64,000 nucleotides of DNA from assembly GCA_009746045.1 (NCBI GenBank), contig RPFO01000134.1, forward strand, positions 67,501 through 131,500. The letters are read 5' to 3'. The stretch comes from Mesostigma viride. Its lineage: Eukaryota > Streptophyta > Mesostigmatophyceae > Mesostigmatales > Mesostigmataceae. The notes under the pieces were generated by a model. That model saw only the letters and a program-made list of their open reading frames with translations. It had not been told where the DNA came from and made no database searches. This document shows positions 41,401 to 51,847 of this stretch, piece by piece. The stretch's first letter is position 1. Each line of letters starts with the position of its first letter. A program made the translations under genes and the position numbers.

Positions 41401-41782
41401 GTGCCAGCTGGCTTCGGCCATTTGGTAGCTAGTGTTCACAGTTTTGTGACATATCATGTTGCCAATGCATTGATGGCATGTCTGTGATTATATTTAACTC
41501 CCCTCAAAAGGCCAGGGCCAACAGATTTGAATAAATGGTCCATAATGCATTATATGTGTCTCGAACCCCGTGTGCATCGTACCCCCCTGAGGGGGGTGCT
41601 ATTTATAGCAGGTGTAGGGCATGGATATGTGACCAACCAAATTTCCTAAACATTATTTGATATAAAAGCATGCTTGGTTCCAAGGGTGGGCCAGAAAATG
41701 TTATTTGGCTAGTTACCGCCACTGCCACAAAGATACCCAAACTCAGTCCGTTCTGGCGGTTCCAGTTGACACAATTGAAGGG
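38456..41782 (+). mobile_element. piggyBac-type DNA transposon, apparently complete
   Basis: TTAA flanks both sides (38452-38455, 41783-41786), the piggyBac target. The ends match as imperfect inverted repeats (CCCTTAATTTGT versus CCCTTCAATTGT). Just inside, both ends carry AACGGACTGAGTTTG in inverted orientation and a CTSAGTCCGTT..G.GGYTCC AGTTGA segment in direct orientation. Length 3,327 bp. It sits within the RT/RNase H junction of the Copia-like element, on the opposite strand. Confidence 0.93.
38768..41143 (+). CDS. piggyBac transposase
   Basis: 791 residues from the first in-frame ATG (MASPTGQLLATFRLKLG). The frame stays open upstream to the element's subterminal region but has no ATG there. 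An acidic, low-complexity N-terminal region (about 85-235) precedes the DDE_Tnp_1_7 (piggyBac) domain. The domain includes WSPLSMNELGKWLGILLTMS, AAIDERSIASRHK with D400, HMAMDRFYTGREV with D474 and YKAVDKFDQLASNY with D585 and D588. These correspond to the catalytic Asp triad of the insect enzyme. A C-terminal zinc-binding domain follows (CVVCATIP...WCKDCDQALCLGACWNVFH, about 694-726). No internal stop or frameshift is seen, so it may be active. At about 790 residues it is longer than the roughly 600 of the founding member. Confidence 0.92.
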   Translation: MASPTGQLLATFRLKLGIKVAVPPAFFGEPWAVQEYGENHAHYRLDGHVAEVTRDKKQGWCKFVDDPCKYKLTKEQIFQFRKVGETSRPAEDEVEEEGDAGSDGQEGGSAGDGPDASEPASEPDSDDEQDSEDISSSPPKKRAKRRAGNPRRTPATGRVPKRRLQRLAPPDQPDSEPSDSSDDDDIVPELVDSDAESEDAGDDDPDGGDDGGDEWVFGTGKPDPAELPRVPHGAPFDSERKAMYQNIPGVPYRFSPLDLFLLFWQPGPVLERIVKETNRYAEEKQRTASAGAREWSPLSMNELGKWLGILLTMSLVSMPARGDYFSGQPLGAAHAANLQHVMPLLRFQQITRFLHFRDSAERPANTQTREWRLWQFLWLEDILNDAYKKYFIPGSAAAIDERSIASRHKLCPIRCFNPSKPAPFHVKQYCLNDWPTGYLYHANTYDKLAQVNHTFHVVNELASTLPHGVHMAMDRFYTGREVIEACHRMGHRVVGTVLPNRRGLPFTEVKRLVPRRPAQGDYAWAVKRDGLTLAAWQDRKLVWVLAKGIPLEEEMVSRHGGRDERVMVTAPSLIPAYWSCYKAVDKFDQLASNYDLQKALVSRVWWHRVATGHLANAVGNAYILQTLTRANRPDCLSHVGFLSLLSQQLVNNQWHGARLDIDRIAEAHQPGLDGRFSGTHLVPERIPWTEQAQCVVCATIPERKRTNFWCKDCDQALCLGACWNVFHAGPVTALDDDGRRQRAMQPLSARSPAGRAWAEANGRTTRTLAAGTQLTGPRRRQFLRTQRRNPA

Positions 41783-41786
41783 TTAA

Positions 41787-42450
41787 GCTTGCCACGCTGA
41801 TGTCCCACACTCAGACGCAAGAAGCGGCCCACTGCTGCTCATCACCTCCTTAACCAAATCCTGCACATAGCTGCCCTTGGGCTGAAGCAACATCGCCCAC
41901 TTGCCGTGCTCATCATGATCCATGACAGTGTCCATGCCCATGAACTGAACCACCTTGCCCGGCTCACGGAAAATAAGCTTGCCCACAGGGTACCTGGCGT
42001 GCACAATGCTATGGAACCAGGCAATCCATTCACGCGGGCCAAAGCAATCACAGTCATCCGCATGCACGAACACAAACACCAGCTCGCCCTTCCAGACGCC
42101 CACAAACAAGGAGGGGTCCAAGTCACTGTACACCATGCGAGCTGTGTCAAGGAGAAGGCGCTCTAGGCTCAGGCGCCAAGCCCGTGGACCAGCCACGGTC
42201 CCATCAACCGCCTTTATTATCAACCGCATAAACTTCTTTCCTACAAGAGGCTCCCAGATTTTGGGTGTCCTAACATAGAGGGGTGTGGTGCCATCCCATA
42301 GCCGAGCACTTTAATTGGTTGGCATCCCCGTGGAGGTAGGCCTTTGAAAAATCTAGCACAGCGGACCCATGTGGCATGCCCCTATTCAAGCGCCCTAGAT
42401 GAAAGCACACTACCATGCGCCACGTATCTTTGTACCTGGCGCAGTCAAGG
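41787..42450 (-). pseudogene. Copia-like reverse transcriptase
   Basis: From upstream on the minus strand: FGLDCARYKDTWRMVVCFHL, SAVLDFSKAYLHGDAN (the Copia 'D...AYL.G' motif), VGKKFMRLIIKAVDGTVAGP RAW (the 'L.KALYGLKQ.PR.W' motif), SDLDPSLFVG and VFVFVHADDCDCFGP, where VHADD stands in for YVDD. It ends LLQPKGSYVQDLVKEVM near the piggyBac site. One frameshift lies at about 42280 (PLYVRTPKIW) and another near the insertion. The YVDD-to-HADD change would affect activity if not ancestral. Confidence 0.82.
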
Positions 42451-42562
42451 CCGAAGGGGGCAGGTCAGAAGATCCAGAAAACTCTAGCACTACAGGTCTA
42501 GCAAATTCTACTTTCCTATCAGTCAGTGCCCGGGACGGGCTTCATCTGAAATGTCCATGCAC

Positions 42563-42793
42563 TTAAAGCGAAGCAATCTGCCATCCCTCGGTACAACGTC
42601 CACAGGCTCCACACAGGCCCAGCCCTAGCCATCGTTCCCCCGCAGCCAAGATGGCACCTTGGGTATTGTCTAGACCCTCCTCAGTCGAGACGTGCCTGGC
42701 TACATCAAAGAAGGACATGGGGCTCTCTTTAGCAAAGTCATGGAAATTAAGCCCCAAGCTTTCAGGGGTAAGGGCCTTAGGGGTAATGAGATC
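42563..42793 (-). pseudogene. Copia-like integrase-RT linker, part 2
   Basis: Continues the coding sequence of 58491-59320 after the Gypsy-like insertion, reading TRDLITPKALTPESLGLNFH, DFAKESPMSFFDVARHVSTE. No domain is recognised. Confidence 0.5.
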
Positions 42794-42798
42794 ACGGG

Positions 42799-43466
42799 TG
42801 TTACGTCCCAGCCCAGACACCTCTAGCCTGAGCTACGTAGCGAAAGATCTACCATGCCGGAATTAGGAAGATTCAAGGTGGCCTAATGCAGATTGCGCTT
42901 CACGACTGGAATCGTGAGATATCTGGCACCGCGACTTGATGCCAAGCTACTTAATACACACTTATAATGGCTAGCAATACCAATTACAAATGGATAGTTG
43001 CCCCAGGTTTAATGTGTAGGCGTATTCGCACTTATCATTAATCAAACCAAGAGGACGAGACTCTCGTCCTCGGACCAATTTCACCTAGGTCTGCCACTAC
43101 GTTGGCAAGGGGCGCCGACATGGCGCCGACCTTCCAAAGCAGGCAGTCCACACAAGATCCTCGGGTCGACATCGACCCTCGCCTACAGAATCCACGCATG
43201 AGTACAATATCTCAACTAGCTATAAAGTACGCAGCGCGGCGCGACTGCACCGGCCCCTAGAAGATACACGCATACAACAACCTAGGCCCAAAATAACTGG
43301 TCCGAATCACCCAAACTGTCATAGTTCCATACAAAAGTCCTGACCCAGGGACAATTCCCAAATTAAGTCCCGAAATGAGTCCCAAAGTCCTACGGACCAT
43401 GACAACAAGTCAAACTACATAATTTATTCCATTGTTACGTCCGTCCAAAAGGGCCGGGACGTAACA
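42799..43466 (-). repeat. 3' LTR of the Gypsy-like element
   Basis: 668 bp; 11-bp inverted ends TGTTACGTCCC/GGGACGTAACA. It lacks a GGC triplet present in the 5' LTR after AGATCTACC. Confidence 0.95.
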
Positions 43467-43480
43467 CTCCTCCCCCCCAC
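43467..43480 (-). promoter_or_regulatory. Polypurine tract of the Gypsy-like element
   Basis: The minus strand reads GTGGGGGGGAGGAG directly upstream of the 3' LTR, the classic position and composition for plus-strand priming. Confidence 0.8.
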
Positions 43481-46400
43481 GGGGGTCGGTAGTCCCTACC
43501 GTACAAGAGATAGAAAGGAAACAAGTAAGCTACTATAAGAGTACTATGTCCCAACCCCGGTTCACCCGCGGGTTAGTAATACCAATTCCTCTAGAGGTCG
43601 ATACACAGGACCAACCCTGACGTAGTAGCATGAAACAGATGACAGGATCATTCCGCCATCCGTCATAAAACTCTCACAACCATCTCGGCGACCGCCGTTG
43701 TTGACGCGCCGATCCACTGGAGCCACCTTAGGGGGCGCCACCGCGTGCCCTATCCCATCCACATAATAATGCACATTCCATGTAATCCCGCGCAACCAGT
43801 CCTGAGGTCCTGAGCAGCCTCGAACTTGATGAAATGTTGACCATAGGGGTACTATGTCCCAGCCCTTGTGCACCAACGGGCCAGTGAAACCAGGTCCCCC
43901 CAGACTTGCCACGCAAGGGCAACTCTTTATATAGCCAATCGGGACTGTCAGCAGGAGGGAATATTTTTAATGCATACAACTTGATGATCCGGCCGACGAG
44001 GTGGCCAGTCATGTATCCCGTCCAGCCGAAACCCAGCCTTACAGCGCGACTGATGCGCGTAATTAATCACATGACGATTAAGAAGTACTACTAGCGTCGA
44101 CGACGGTGAGGCACAGCATGCAGTGTAGGCCCCATCAGCTCAGAAGCGAGGGCGTGCACCAGAAGAATCTGATCCATCGCCTCACTACCGACAGCTGTAC
44201 GCGTCCTCTCAAATACAGGCGCGCCGTGAGCCAATTACCGACCATGCAACGTGGCCGTCCCTGGCCGCCGCTGGAGTGGCTGTATAGCGGGGGAAGCCCT
44301 AGCGTGGCCGCTAGAGTGCGCCTCCCCTGCCGCCTGCGAACGCATGCAGGTGCCCGCAAGGCCCTAGTGTGTCCACTAGAGTGCGCCCTGCCGTCTCTAT
44401 CCAGCGCAGGAAACAGGCAAAGTCGATCAACACCGGAAACTTGGAAAGTATGGCCAAAACTAGCAGGGCCCCAGCGTGTCCACTGGAGTGCGCCCTGCCA
44501 ACTCCTCCACGGAGCTGCAGTAGTTTAGGCACAACACCACTCCGGCCGACGTGCATAGACCGGAGCAGTCGCCGGTCCCCGCATTCCTTGCTGCCAATGT
44601 GCCTGAACTCCACCGCAAGCGGGGGAAAACTCCTCAGCTCGCAGTCACACCCTCCGTGACACTTGCACAGCAAGAGCACGGTTGATGTTTGCGCGGCCCA
44701 TAAGCATGTGATGCTCGAGGCCGCCGCGTGGACTGCATAGCGCCCGCAATGCCCGCACTTATACAATGCAATGGGCAGGTCGGGGAGTGACACGCCTTGC
44801 AGGAACTGCCGTATCAGTAACGTTGCCCCTGCGAGACACCGTGCTGCTCATGGAGTAGGGCCGAAGCAACCCCGCAGTCCCAAACAAGAGCTCCTCGGGC
44901 TCGATCGCGCCCAGCACACAGGTGTCCAGCACATACAGCGATCGTGGGCCGGGGTCAATCCCGCGCACGACCGATCACCGCCTGTCCACCCCGCTTGGAT
45001 GTCTTGCCCAGGAGCCCGATTCCCGCAACAGAAACACGCCCCAAGGTATGCAGTCCCCACCGCGCATTGCCACATCCCCCACTCGAAGCTTGAAGGCCTC
45101 TCACCACCCCTGTACCAGTGCATGGCCATGGGGTATAGTACATTTTGAAGCCCACACAGCCCGCCCGCCATGCACATGGAACGCCATGCTCTGAGTCCCT
45201 CATCCATGCAACCTCGTAGGTGCGCGGACACGAGCCACTTGCAAATCACGCTCGATCGGCCTCCACCAGTGGCGCAAGGAACAACTCCCTACCGGGCTCA
45301 GCCCACAGGAGGGACGCGAACACTGCGCGATGGTAGCCATGCACAGGGTCGCGGGCAGTGACTAGGTGCTCAGACTCCAGCAGCTCGATCCTGTCTGCCT
45401 CTCAGTCTCGGGTCGCCGTTACTACAGTCCCCGTGACTCGCCCTCGACGGCCAGATCCCGCACGTCCCGTACCTCAGTGCTCTGCCATGGCTCAGCGCGC
45501 GTCAGCGCCGGGTCCGCTCAGAGCGGATGTACCGGCCCTATGCAGTGATACCGGTTGTTACTCGGACACCGGCAGTCTGCGGGGCGACAGCGCCACATCA
45601 TGTGGCATCGGCACCATGCACGCGCACTGTCGAGGCGGTGAGACAATGACCGGACACCGCCACCTGCTTCTGATGCAACCACGACCGGCACCAGCGCAAC
45701 CAGTGCAACCACGACCGGCTGGGTCATCCACCACTACTGCCGGCAGTACGTGCTGTCGCCATGCAACTGCACCGTGCCCGCATATGCTTGCAGCCCCGGG
45801 GGCCCTTACTCCCGACGGTCGCGGCGGACGCGGGCGCGCCCTGCATGCACGGTTACTCGAGCCCAGGAGTGCCCTGACCCAGCTAGGCGTCGACTCAATG
45901 CCGGGGTAGCCAATTGGTTGGCTACCGACAATTCAACAAGGTGCTGTACATCTGTTTGCCGGCCGACCACGATTCAGTACAGGCTCCGCCCTGCCTGATC
46001 GCCCAGTCGCATCGGGGTTGCAACAGCCTCCACGCACCGTGCCGTCTCCATGCACCGTGCCGCAATGGTGAAATTAATCACGTACGGGTGCACGAGAAGC
46101 GAGGCGCGTCCCTCATGCGCCAGGAAGTCAGGGAGCCGTGACTCATAGCCGCCAGCCGGAAGACTCCCTATAATAATACTTGGCCGCGTGCCATGGGACT
46201 CCGCGTCCGTTGGTCACGCGGGACGCGACGTGCAGTCAGGCCGTAGTCTGGGGTCACTGGCACTCGCTGCCGAATCCGGCATCCCACGCGGAGATGCCTC
46301 GGTACGGACGCCTTAGTAGTAGAATCATCAAGCATCCGGTGAGCCCATGTCCAAAAAGGCCAGGACCATGTGCACATGCGGTGCTGAGTGCCTGACGTGG

Positions 46401-48828
46401 TCCTCTTCGGGACGACCCGTTCAAGCCCACCACCACTTGCGGATTATCCCATAGAGAATATAGCATGGAGAAAATATATTATATAGAAAATAGAGAATAT
46501 CGAAAATATATAATATCCGCACACTGGCGCATCGATCCCTGGCATGGCAGTAGAAGGGTCGTCGGATCCACGCGCGGCTGCGGTGGATTCCTACATAGAT
46601 GACCGGCTCGATCCAAAGCCGAACCGTGCCGATCATACAGGAGCTAGATATAATTAAGGGGAGGGTCCCATAGAAATATATCAAAACTTACCCCCCCTAA
46701 TAACTACAGAAATGCAACTGACAACCACTGAATGATGTTTGGGGGCCATAAACATGATGTTTGGGCATGCATACCACCACTTGTTGGGGGTACTACCCCC
46801 AGCCATACACCGGCTATGAGCTAAAAATAGAAAAAAACGCTGTCCGGGGCACATCTTGCCCAGAACAGTGGGAGAACCAGTTGCATGAAAAAAGTAATAC
46901 CCATATAAAAATGTCATGGGACATGGTTTCTACCTAATTGGATCAACAAAATCAGCACATCCCTTTGAGTTATTAATTTTTGGGCCAAAAATACGCTTTT
47001 TTAGGCGGGGCGTCCCCATACACACTCATAACACATCAATTAGGCCTAAAAAGTAATAGTCAAATTCTGTCATGACCATAGAAGGCACTGTCAAAGTTTG
47101 GTGGCATTCTGAGCTCAGCTGTAGCAGTTATTAATTTTGGCAGTTGGCCACCTGTGCAGACGCTAAGGAAGGCATTAGTGAGTATTAAGGCACACTAACA
47201 CTTCCTATGCCATCCAAAAGGCTCCTGACCATGCCCAATTCGACCACAATGTACAAGGAGGTGGCTGGGCACGTCATGTGCCCTTGCCTTACCTCGACAC
47301 GGGCAACCTGTTGCGTGTGTGCACAACAATGAGGCAGGTAGCTCTACATGCCTAGCCGACACTTCTAAAGCATATTTCAGGTTTATGGTGTGGGCATCAT
47401 CCCAAAACCAAGCTCAAACACACCCTAGAAAGCCATATCCACTACTTGCCCAACAAGGGTAACAACAGACAGTCCACAGAGAAAGCAGAATTATCATACA
47501 TGCTGCTTGCCAAGGCTTCTTACCATGGTTACCTTGCCTTGCTAGCATATGAATTAGGGCTCTCCCATTTTAGTGGGAGAAAGGCCAACAAGACAACGAT
47601 AACCCCTACCTACGTGCAGTTCCACCCATGCAGTATGCCCCTCAGAAAAACCACTGCCACCTTTCTTTCCAGCGCAATTGTTTGCCAAGAAACAAACTCA
47701 AGCTTGTGAGCCTCTAACCACAATGAAGCCTCTGCTAAGAAAGGCCGCGTCAATATTCACACAAAACTGAGTGCTGTTAGCAATCTCCTTCCAAGAAACC
47801 ACTCAGCAAATCCCTGACAACTTGACGATATGCCACGGTCACGCTTTGACACATCCCAGCCATGCAACGTACATAAAAACCACTGAAAGGTGCCAGGAAT
47901 CTGGCGATGCGCAGCACGGAATGGCATTATACCTGGCGCTAACTGCACGGAAAGAAGCCGAAAACTTGCGTTGATAACCCATAAAGGAAGCGAAACATTC
48001 ATAGGATCACGTTGATCACACGATCGTACCATTACCGGAATTGTCCTTCGCCCAGCGGCGCAAGAAAGAACAACCTTCCATGGAATAATAAGACGCGCAT
48101 CCCGCGAGCCTGGAGAGTGTCTAATTACCGATCATGACGGAAATCTTGCCGAAACCCAGCAAATTTTTTAAAGCTTTACCAATAACGATTTAAACGCATC
48201 CTTGACGCTAGGTAAAGCCCATAAAACCTGACAATCACCGCCGCCAGCGTGCATTCTAATTTATTCCTCTCGACGAAAACATCAGATTGGACCCCCGTGG
48301 CGATGGTCATCAATAAAATCATCGACACTGCAAAAAACGCGAACTCCGCTACGAAGTAGTATCATTTACTCATCGTCTTTAAGATTCGCTCAGTTTCTCT
48401 GCATTCCGCGAGCTATCTTTTTCTACTCTGCCTGAAAGCACGTCGCCATGGCCAGCTCCGGTAGGGGTGCGCGCCCCGTGCACCACTTTTTCACGGTACG
48501 GACGGGTACCGCGAATTTTTCGGCGCCAAAATATTCGCGCCGGGACCGTCCCCTTAAGAAGAGTATGGTATAATAAAGTAGTGTAGTGGACCAGTACAAG
48601 TACTTAGTATATAAAAGGTAGGTATAGTAAAGAAGTATATGGTATTATTAGTAGCCATCTGGTTTCATACGCTCTGCGACCCCTCCCCTTCCCCCGGGGA
48701 CGACGCGTCCACGCGATCGTCCAATTACTGCCAAGGAGTCAAGGATGCTGGACCGCCGGGCGCTCGTGTGTAATGCGATATGCCCTATACTCGCCGTCAG
48801 GGCACCAAAAGGAACCATCGGGAAAACA
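43481..48828 (-). other. 3' internal region of the Gypsy-like element without recognisable pol
   Basis: This is where RT, RNase H and integrase should lie. I find none of their motifs. Some minus-strand stretches look protein-like but unplaced (near 44311-44793, CGHCGRYA...CKCHGGCDCELRS; near 44850-45250). A short motif, CTAGAGTGCGCC/CTGGAGTGCGCC, recurs at about 44311, 44380 and 44481. AT-rich patches occur at 46440-46520 and 48590-48660. A further, unrecognised insert or deletion scar here is possible. Confidence 0.45.
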
Positions 48829-48830
48829 AA

Positions 48831-49127
48831 CTACTCGCCGGCGCACGTACGCGAATGTCCACATCCAGCGCGTCCAAAGTCGAGCCCAATGATGATGTCC
48901 GCTGCGCCCAGCGGGGCGATGGTCGCAGCCAGGTCGAACGGGGTGCCTTGCAGCACACCTTTGATAATAATCTGCCAGACCGGGCGATTGGTGTTGGCGA
49001 CCATCCGAGTGGGGCAGATGCACGGCCGTCCGGTGTGGGGGCTGTGCATCAGTCCCAGCCGGCGCACCAGTGCCGCGTTGATGAAGGACATGGAAGCGCC
49101 TGTGTCGACCAAAAACTTGACATCCAT
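48831..49127 (-). CDS. Retropepsin (aspartic protease) of the Gypsy-like element
   Basis: 98 residues with VKFLVDTGASMSFINAALVR (catalytic DTGAS, Asp8) and, about 65 residues on, AADIIIGLDF (the flap-distal 'IIG.DF' strand). This is the size and motif order of a retroviral-type protease that matures Gag-Pol as a dimer. The frame ends soon after (RTCAGE); coding may continue in another frame (FAYVRRRVVCFPDGSFW). It is separated from the zinc knuckle by about 550 bp of repeat-containing, AT-rich sequence that looks inserted. Confidence 0.8.
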   Translation of the reverse strand: MDVKFLVDTGASMSFINAALVRRLGLMHSPHTGRPCICPTRMVANTNRPVWQIIIKGVLQGTPFDLAATIAPLGAADIIIGLDFGRAGCGHSRTCAGE

Positions 49128-49139
49128 GACGGTTGGTTG

Positions 49140-49640
49140 GCCGTGTCTGAATATATTATTACATTCTCATATATAAAATATCCCATTACCGCCAACGGTA
49201 CCCTATATAAAACCACTAGTGCTAGACGCCTAATAGTAATTTCCCATTACCGCCAACGGCGTCTATGCATGGGGTCAGTGTATGATTCCAAACACCCCCT
49301 TTACTGCTGATAGCATGATAACAGGGTGACCTGCTACGGTGCAGGACCAATGCACCCTTCGTACTACTGACATCATGATAACAGGGTGACCTGCTACTGT
49401 GCAGGACCAATGCACCCTTGGTATTTGGTACAGATGTGGGGCAAAACAGACACCCCCCCCTTGCCCTACACAGGTGGGCATTCTCAGAATGGCTAAGGTG
49501 GCCAGCCACTAGGACTGGAAAAGCGCACCGGAATGAACATATTATAAAAATATAATTATTAGTTAAATATACTTAAATAATATAGATTATAGTATACTTC
49601 CCAACGGCAAACTCGTAACCGGCCACTGCTGGTGACTCAA
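49140..49640. repeat. Short duplications between the zinc knuckle and protease
   Basis: A 63- to 65-bp segment (CATGATAACAGGGTGACCTG CTAC...) is tandemly duplicated at about 49313-49430. CCCATTACCGCCAACGG occurs twice (about 49182 and 49242). An AT-rich stretch lies at 49530-49600. The interval interrupts what should be continuous gag-pro coding sequence and may be a small insertion. Confidence 0.5.
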
Positions 49641-49680
49641 AGGTCGCACGCTGTCCGGAGGCTAGTCGTGAGCCTCGATC

Positions 49681-50010
49681 TCATTGACCGCGCGCAGCAC
49701 GCCCTTGGTAGAACTCATCGCTGGCGGCCGCGGCTGCTGGTGCTGAGTCGTGAACTGCCGGGCCTGCTGGTGCCCGCTCATCCGCGTTGCGGGGCTTTTC
49801 CCTTGGGCCGGAGGAGTCCAGGCGACTGCCGAACGCTGGGCCTGAAAATCTGGGCTCGGTCTCCCCCGTGCCACGTCCAGCGTGCCTGCTACGGAGTTTG
49901 GGGCAGTCGCGCCTGAGGTGACCCACCTCAAGGCACATGAAGCAACGGGCTTTACTCGCGTCGATGGCGTTGAGGCCATGGTCAGCGTACCCGTCCTCCA
50001 GCCAGGTCAT
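49681..50010 (-). CDS. Nucleocapsid part of Gypsy-like Gag (CCHC zinc knuckle)
   Basis: Reads ASKARCFMCLEVGHLRRDCP, a perfect C-x2-C-x4-H-x4-C RNA-binding zinc knuckle, followed by a basic tail. It overlaps the end of the capsid frame by about 30 bp in the +1 frame. Either a frameshift mutation or a ribosomal frameshift site joins the two; the overlap shows no obvious slippery heptamer. Confidence 0.75.
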   Translation of the reverse strand: MTWLEDGYADHGLNAIDASKARCFMCLEVGHLRRDCPKLRSRHAGRGTGETEPRFSGPAFGSRLDSSGPREKPRNADERAPAGPAVHDSAPAAAAASDEFYQGRAARGQ

Positions 50011-51390
50011 CGGGGGAGTCCTCGTTCCCCTCGCCGTCGTGCGGGGGACCTGATCGGAAGAAACGACGCACCGATGGTGCGCGCCCGCGAGCCACGACGT
50101 CGGCCACCTGCAGAAGATACCTCTGGATATTCAAGATGTCCCACTCCTCCCAAGGGACCTCAGCGTAGTGCTTGAATACCTCGTCCTGAAGCTCGGGACA
50201 GAGTGCCTCGATGAACCTGCTCTTGTACTCATACCAGGTCATGTCGGTTAGATAGGCGGCGCTGGACTCAAACTTGGACAGAAACTCGCGATATGGGGTG
50301 GTCCCCTGGCGCAGCTTGCTGAAGGCCATCCGCTCGTGGAGTGTAGCATCTGGGGGCACCAGCTTGCGACGCACTCGGTCCATCAGTTCCGCCAAGGTTT
50401 GCGGGTATGACTGGGACGCGATGCTCTCACAGTTCAAGATGCTTATCACCGAGGGGTCCATACAGGAGTTAATCACTAGCCCAATCAGATCGCTGGTGGC
50501 CAGCTGCCAGTTGTGATGATTGCGCCAGATAGTATACTGCCGTCGCCACATGCGTCCCCATTCCTCTACCTCGCGCGGTTTCATGTCCGCGTGCAGCTTG
50601 GGTACATTCTTGAAATATTTGGGCATCGGCGGGGCCTTTACCGCGGCGGTGACGGGCCCACCGACGTCTACGTGGGGGATATCGCCGAAGTCGGGGGGCT
50701 GCGACCGGGGGAGAGAGCTGGATCTGGGCGGCATACCATGAGTCCGCCGCACCTGGACGGATGAGGGGTGTTCGTACCCCGGGTCATCCAAGGCCACCCT
50801 GCTGAAGCTGAAGTTGCCAGCAGGCGCAGGCGAGGGGACCGCGCTTTGGTCAAGCACCCGTGGGCGCTGCGGTTGAGGTGCCGGGCGCTGGACTGGCGTG
50901 TGAGTCTCCTCGTCTCTGGTGGTGACACTGCTCCTGGTCTCCCCTGGGCTGGTCCGTGGTCTATGAGTACCAACGGGCGGGCCCTGCGTGACAGTTCCCT
51001 CGTCCGCCTCGTTAGTCCCTTCCAGGTCATCGAACTCGCCATCTGCCCCTGGGACCTCCCCTTCCTCGTCCGAATACCATAGCGCCGTGGGTAACAGGGA
51101 CGTGCTGCCGAAGGACACTCTGCGTCTGCCCCGGTGTGGGGGGCCCGGTGGAGGTCCCTGGGGCCGCCCCCGACCTGCCCAAGGATGCGTTGGCCGCCCG
51201 GTGACTGGCTGCTGATGGCGGTAGTGCAGGGTATCTTCATTCTCGTCTCTCTGCTGCTCTGGATCAGGTGGTAGCCATTGTGGTCTCGTCTGGGGTTGTT
51301 GCTGCTGCATCCGGGGTTGCTGCTGTTGCCGTTGCTGCTGTGATGACCGTTGCTGCTGCTGCTGCTGCTGCTGCTGTTGCTGCTGCTGCG

Positions 51391-51460
<70 letters not shown>

Positions 51461-51748
51461 TTGCTGCTGCTGCTGCCGTTGTTGCTGCTGGAAACCCTGC
51501 TGGAGCATCTCCTGGCTGCGCCCGTCCCCCCCTTGTTCCAACCTGGAGTCTGGACTGTCATCATCTGATGAATCTCTGCGGCCCTGGCCTCTGGATAGTG
51601 GGGAGCCTTCCGCAGGTCTCTCCATAACCTCACCTGTACCTGTCCCTACTTGGACGTGCGGTGGTACCTCTACCACCTCTATACCTTGCTCGTGGTTGTC
51701 TACCTGTTCTATCTCGCTGTTGACAGGTTCTCTCCGTTTTCGTGGCAT
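49982..51748 (-). CDS. Gag (capsid) of the Gypsy-like element, with polyglutamine
   Basis: 588 residues from ATG. The N-terminal half is low-complexity, with a polyGln tract (about residues 90-135, encoded by a CAG/CAA run at about 51340-51490) and Pro/Arg-rich sequence. From about 390 a retrotransposon Gag domain follows: MKPREVEEWGRMWRRQYTIW, SILNCESIASQSYPQTLAEL, TTPYREFLSKFESSAAYLTD and SRFIEALCPELQDEVFKHYA. Gag assembles the virus-like particle around the element RNA. No frameshift is seen over its length. The truncated LINE inserted about 90 bp upstream of its start. Confidence 0.82.
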
Positions 51749-51847
51749 GGTGCTCGTACCGATACCTTACACTGCAGGCAACACCTCCCCACAAAGAAAG
51801 AGAGAGAGGGAGAGAGGGCAACCACGTGCTATAGATCTTATATATGT

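Noticed and set aside
44311-45249. Minus-strand Cys-containing gene in the Gypsy-like element
   Set aside because: Part of the frame covers repeated GAGTGCGCC segments, no family is recognisable and neighbouring frames look equally plausible.
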